NCBI RefSeq assembly: GCF_026319305.1
Contig: NZ_JAPDMV010000008.1
Coordinates: forward strand, 17,778 to 81,777
Direction of reading: 5' to 3'
Length of the DNA: 64,000 nt
Origin: Methylophaga sp. OBS4
GTDB lineage: Bacteria; Pseudomonadota; Gammaproteobacteria; Nitrosococcales; Methylophagaceae
A program made the position numbers and the translations under genes. Positions 63,906 to 64,000 of the stretch are shown piece by piece (the stretch's first letter is position 1; every line of letters starts with the position of its first letter). The notes below the pieces were generated by a model. That model was not told the origin of the DNA. It did no database searches and saw only the letters and a program-made list of their open reading frames with translations.

Positions 63906-63970
63906 TTAACACCTCCAGATTGGCAATGACCGCCGGATAAAAACAGCGGGACGGATGCATCGGTTATTCT

Positions 63971-64000
63971 GTTAGGGCCTGTTTATCTTTCATATCCACC
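63971..64000 (+). repeat. Start of a second copy of the interspersed repeat
   Basis: The last 30 bases of the window match 28849-28878 at 27 positions in the same orientation (CTGTTTATCTTTCAT shared). The remainder lies beyond the window. Located about 65 bases upstream of the transaminase operon start. Confidence 0.75.

Overview
The window looks like a chromosomal segment of a marine or halophilic gammaproteobacterial methylotroph, most likely Methylophaga or a close relative. This rests on a formaldehyde-activating-enzyme paralogue, a free-standing pqqA (precursor of PQQ, the methanol dehydrogenase cofactor), an ectoine-catabolism-like operon, a monomeric NADP isocitrate dehydrogenase, and the general gammaproteobacterial gene content (DUF3080, MtgA, Zur/ZrgA). 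The genus is an inference; no rRNA is present. There are no insertion sequences with transposases, no prophage and no CRISPR array. Genes are dense and mostly in short operons.

Layout. 1-5.9 kb: 5' part of icd (minus strand), then a Fur-controlled ferric iron ABC importer (fbpABC) headed by an unrecognised periplasmic helical protein. 6-11.6 kb: dienelactone hydrolase, a patch of palindromic interspersed repeats, tRNA-Val(UAC), small cupin and Sel1 proteins, and an OpgG/OpgD glucan protein. 11.6-15.7 kb: LysE exporter, Fae paralogue, and an arsR-gapdh-arsJ arsenate detoxification operon. 15.9-22.3 kb: glycine-zipper lipoprotein, mtgA, a frameshifted small lipoprotein, a copper-resistance operon (copA, copB, ferritin-like protein) and an HD-GYP protein. 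22.5-28.8 kb: cupin, pcm, a second-type dnaK-dnaJ pair, a CBS protein, a Mut7-C protein and a small HExxH protein. 28.8-29.3 kb: an interspersed repeat abutting a peroxiredoxin remnant. 29.4-33.7 kb: corA, a UPF0104 flippase-like protein, and a fusion of a degenerate phosphoesterase with a GT4 glycosyltransferase. 33.8-42.5 kb: diguanylate cyclase, DUF3080, cupin, DUF1223, cold-shock protein, SDR, MscS, MarR/OhrR-type regulator and a membrane protein. 42.7 kb: pqqA. 42.8-51.3 kb: Cache-GGDEF protein, 5-formyl-THF cycloligase, flavohaemoglobin, isochorismatase-like hydrolase, voltage-gated sodium channel, Dps, a Fur-box-led DUF2061 protein, chrA and a GNAT protein. 51.3-56 kb: a Zur-controlled zinc acquisition cluster. 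56.2-60 kb: CPXCG protein and a Fur-box-preceded TonB receptor with its PepSY partner. 60-63.9 kb: an operon of EctB-like transaminase, DoeA-like hydrolase and aldehyde dehydrogenase. At the right edge the interspersed repeat seen at 28.8 kb begins again.

The main theme is metal and stress handling: iron (Fbp, TonB/PepSY, three Fur-box candidates), zinc (Zur with a perfect operator), copper, arsenate and chromate efflux, plus Dps and Hmp. Methylotrophy is represented only by accessory pieces (Fae paralogue, orphan pqqA, C1-folate recycling). The most unusual items are the pseudo-phosphoesterase/glycosyltransferase fusion with its flippase-like partner, a Fae lacking the conserved histidine with a terminator immediately ahead of its start codon, the four-cysteine segment in the EctB-like transaminase, and a repeat family that adjoins a decayed peroxiredoxin gene.
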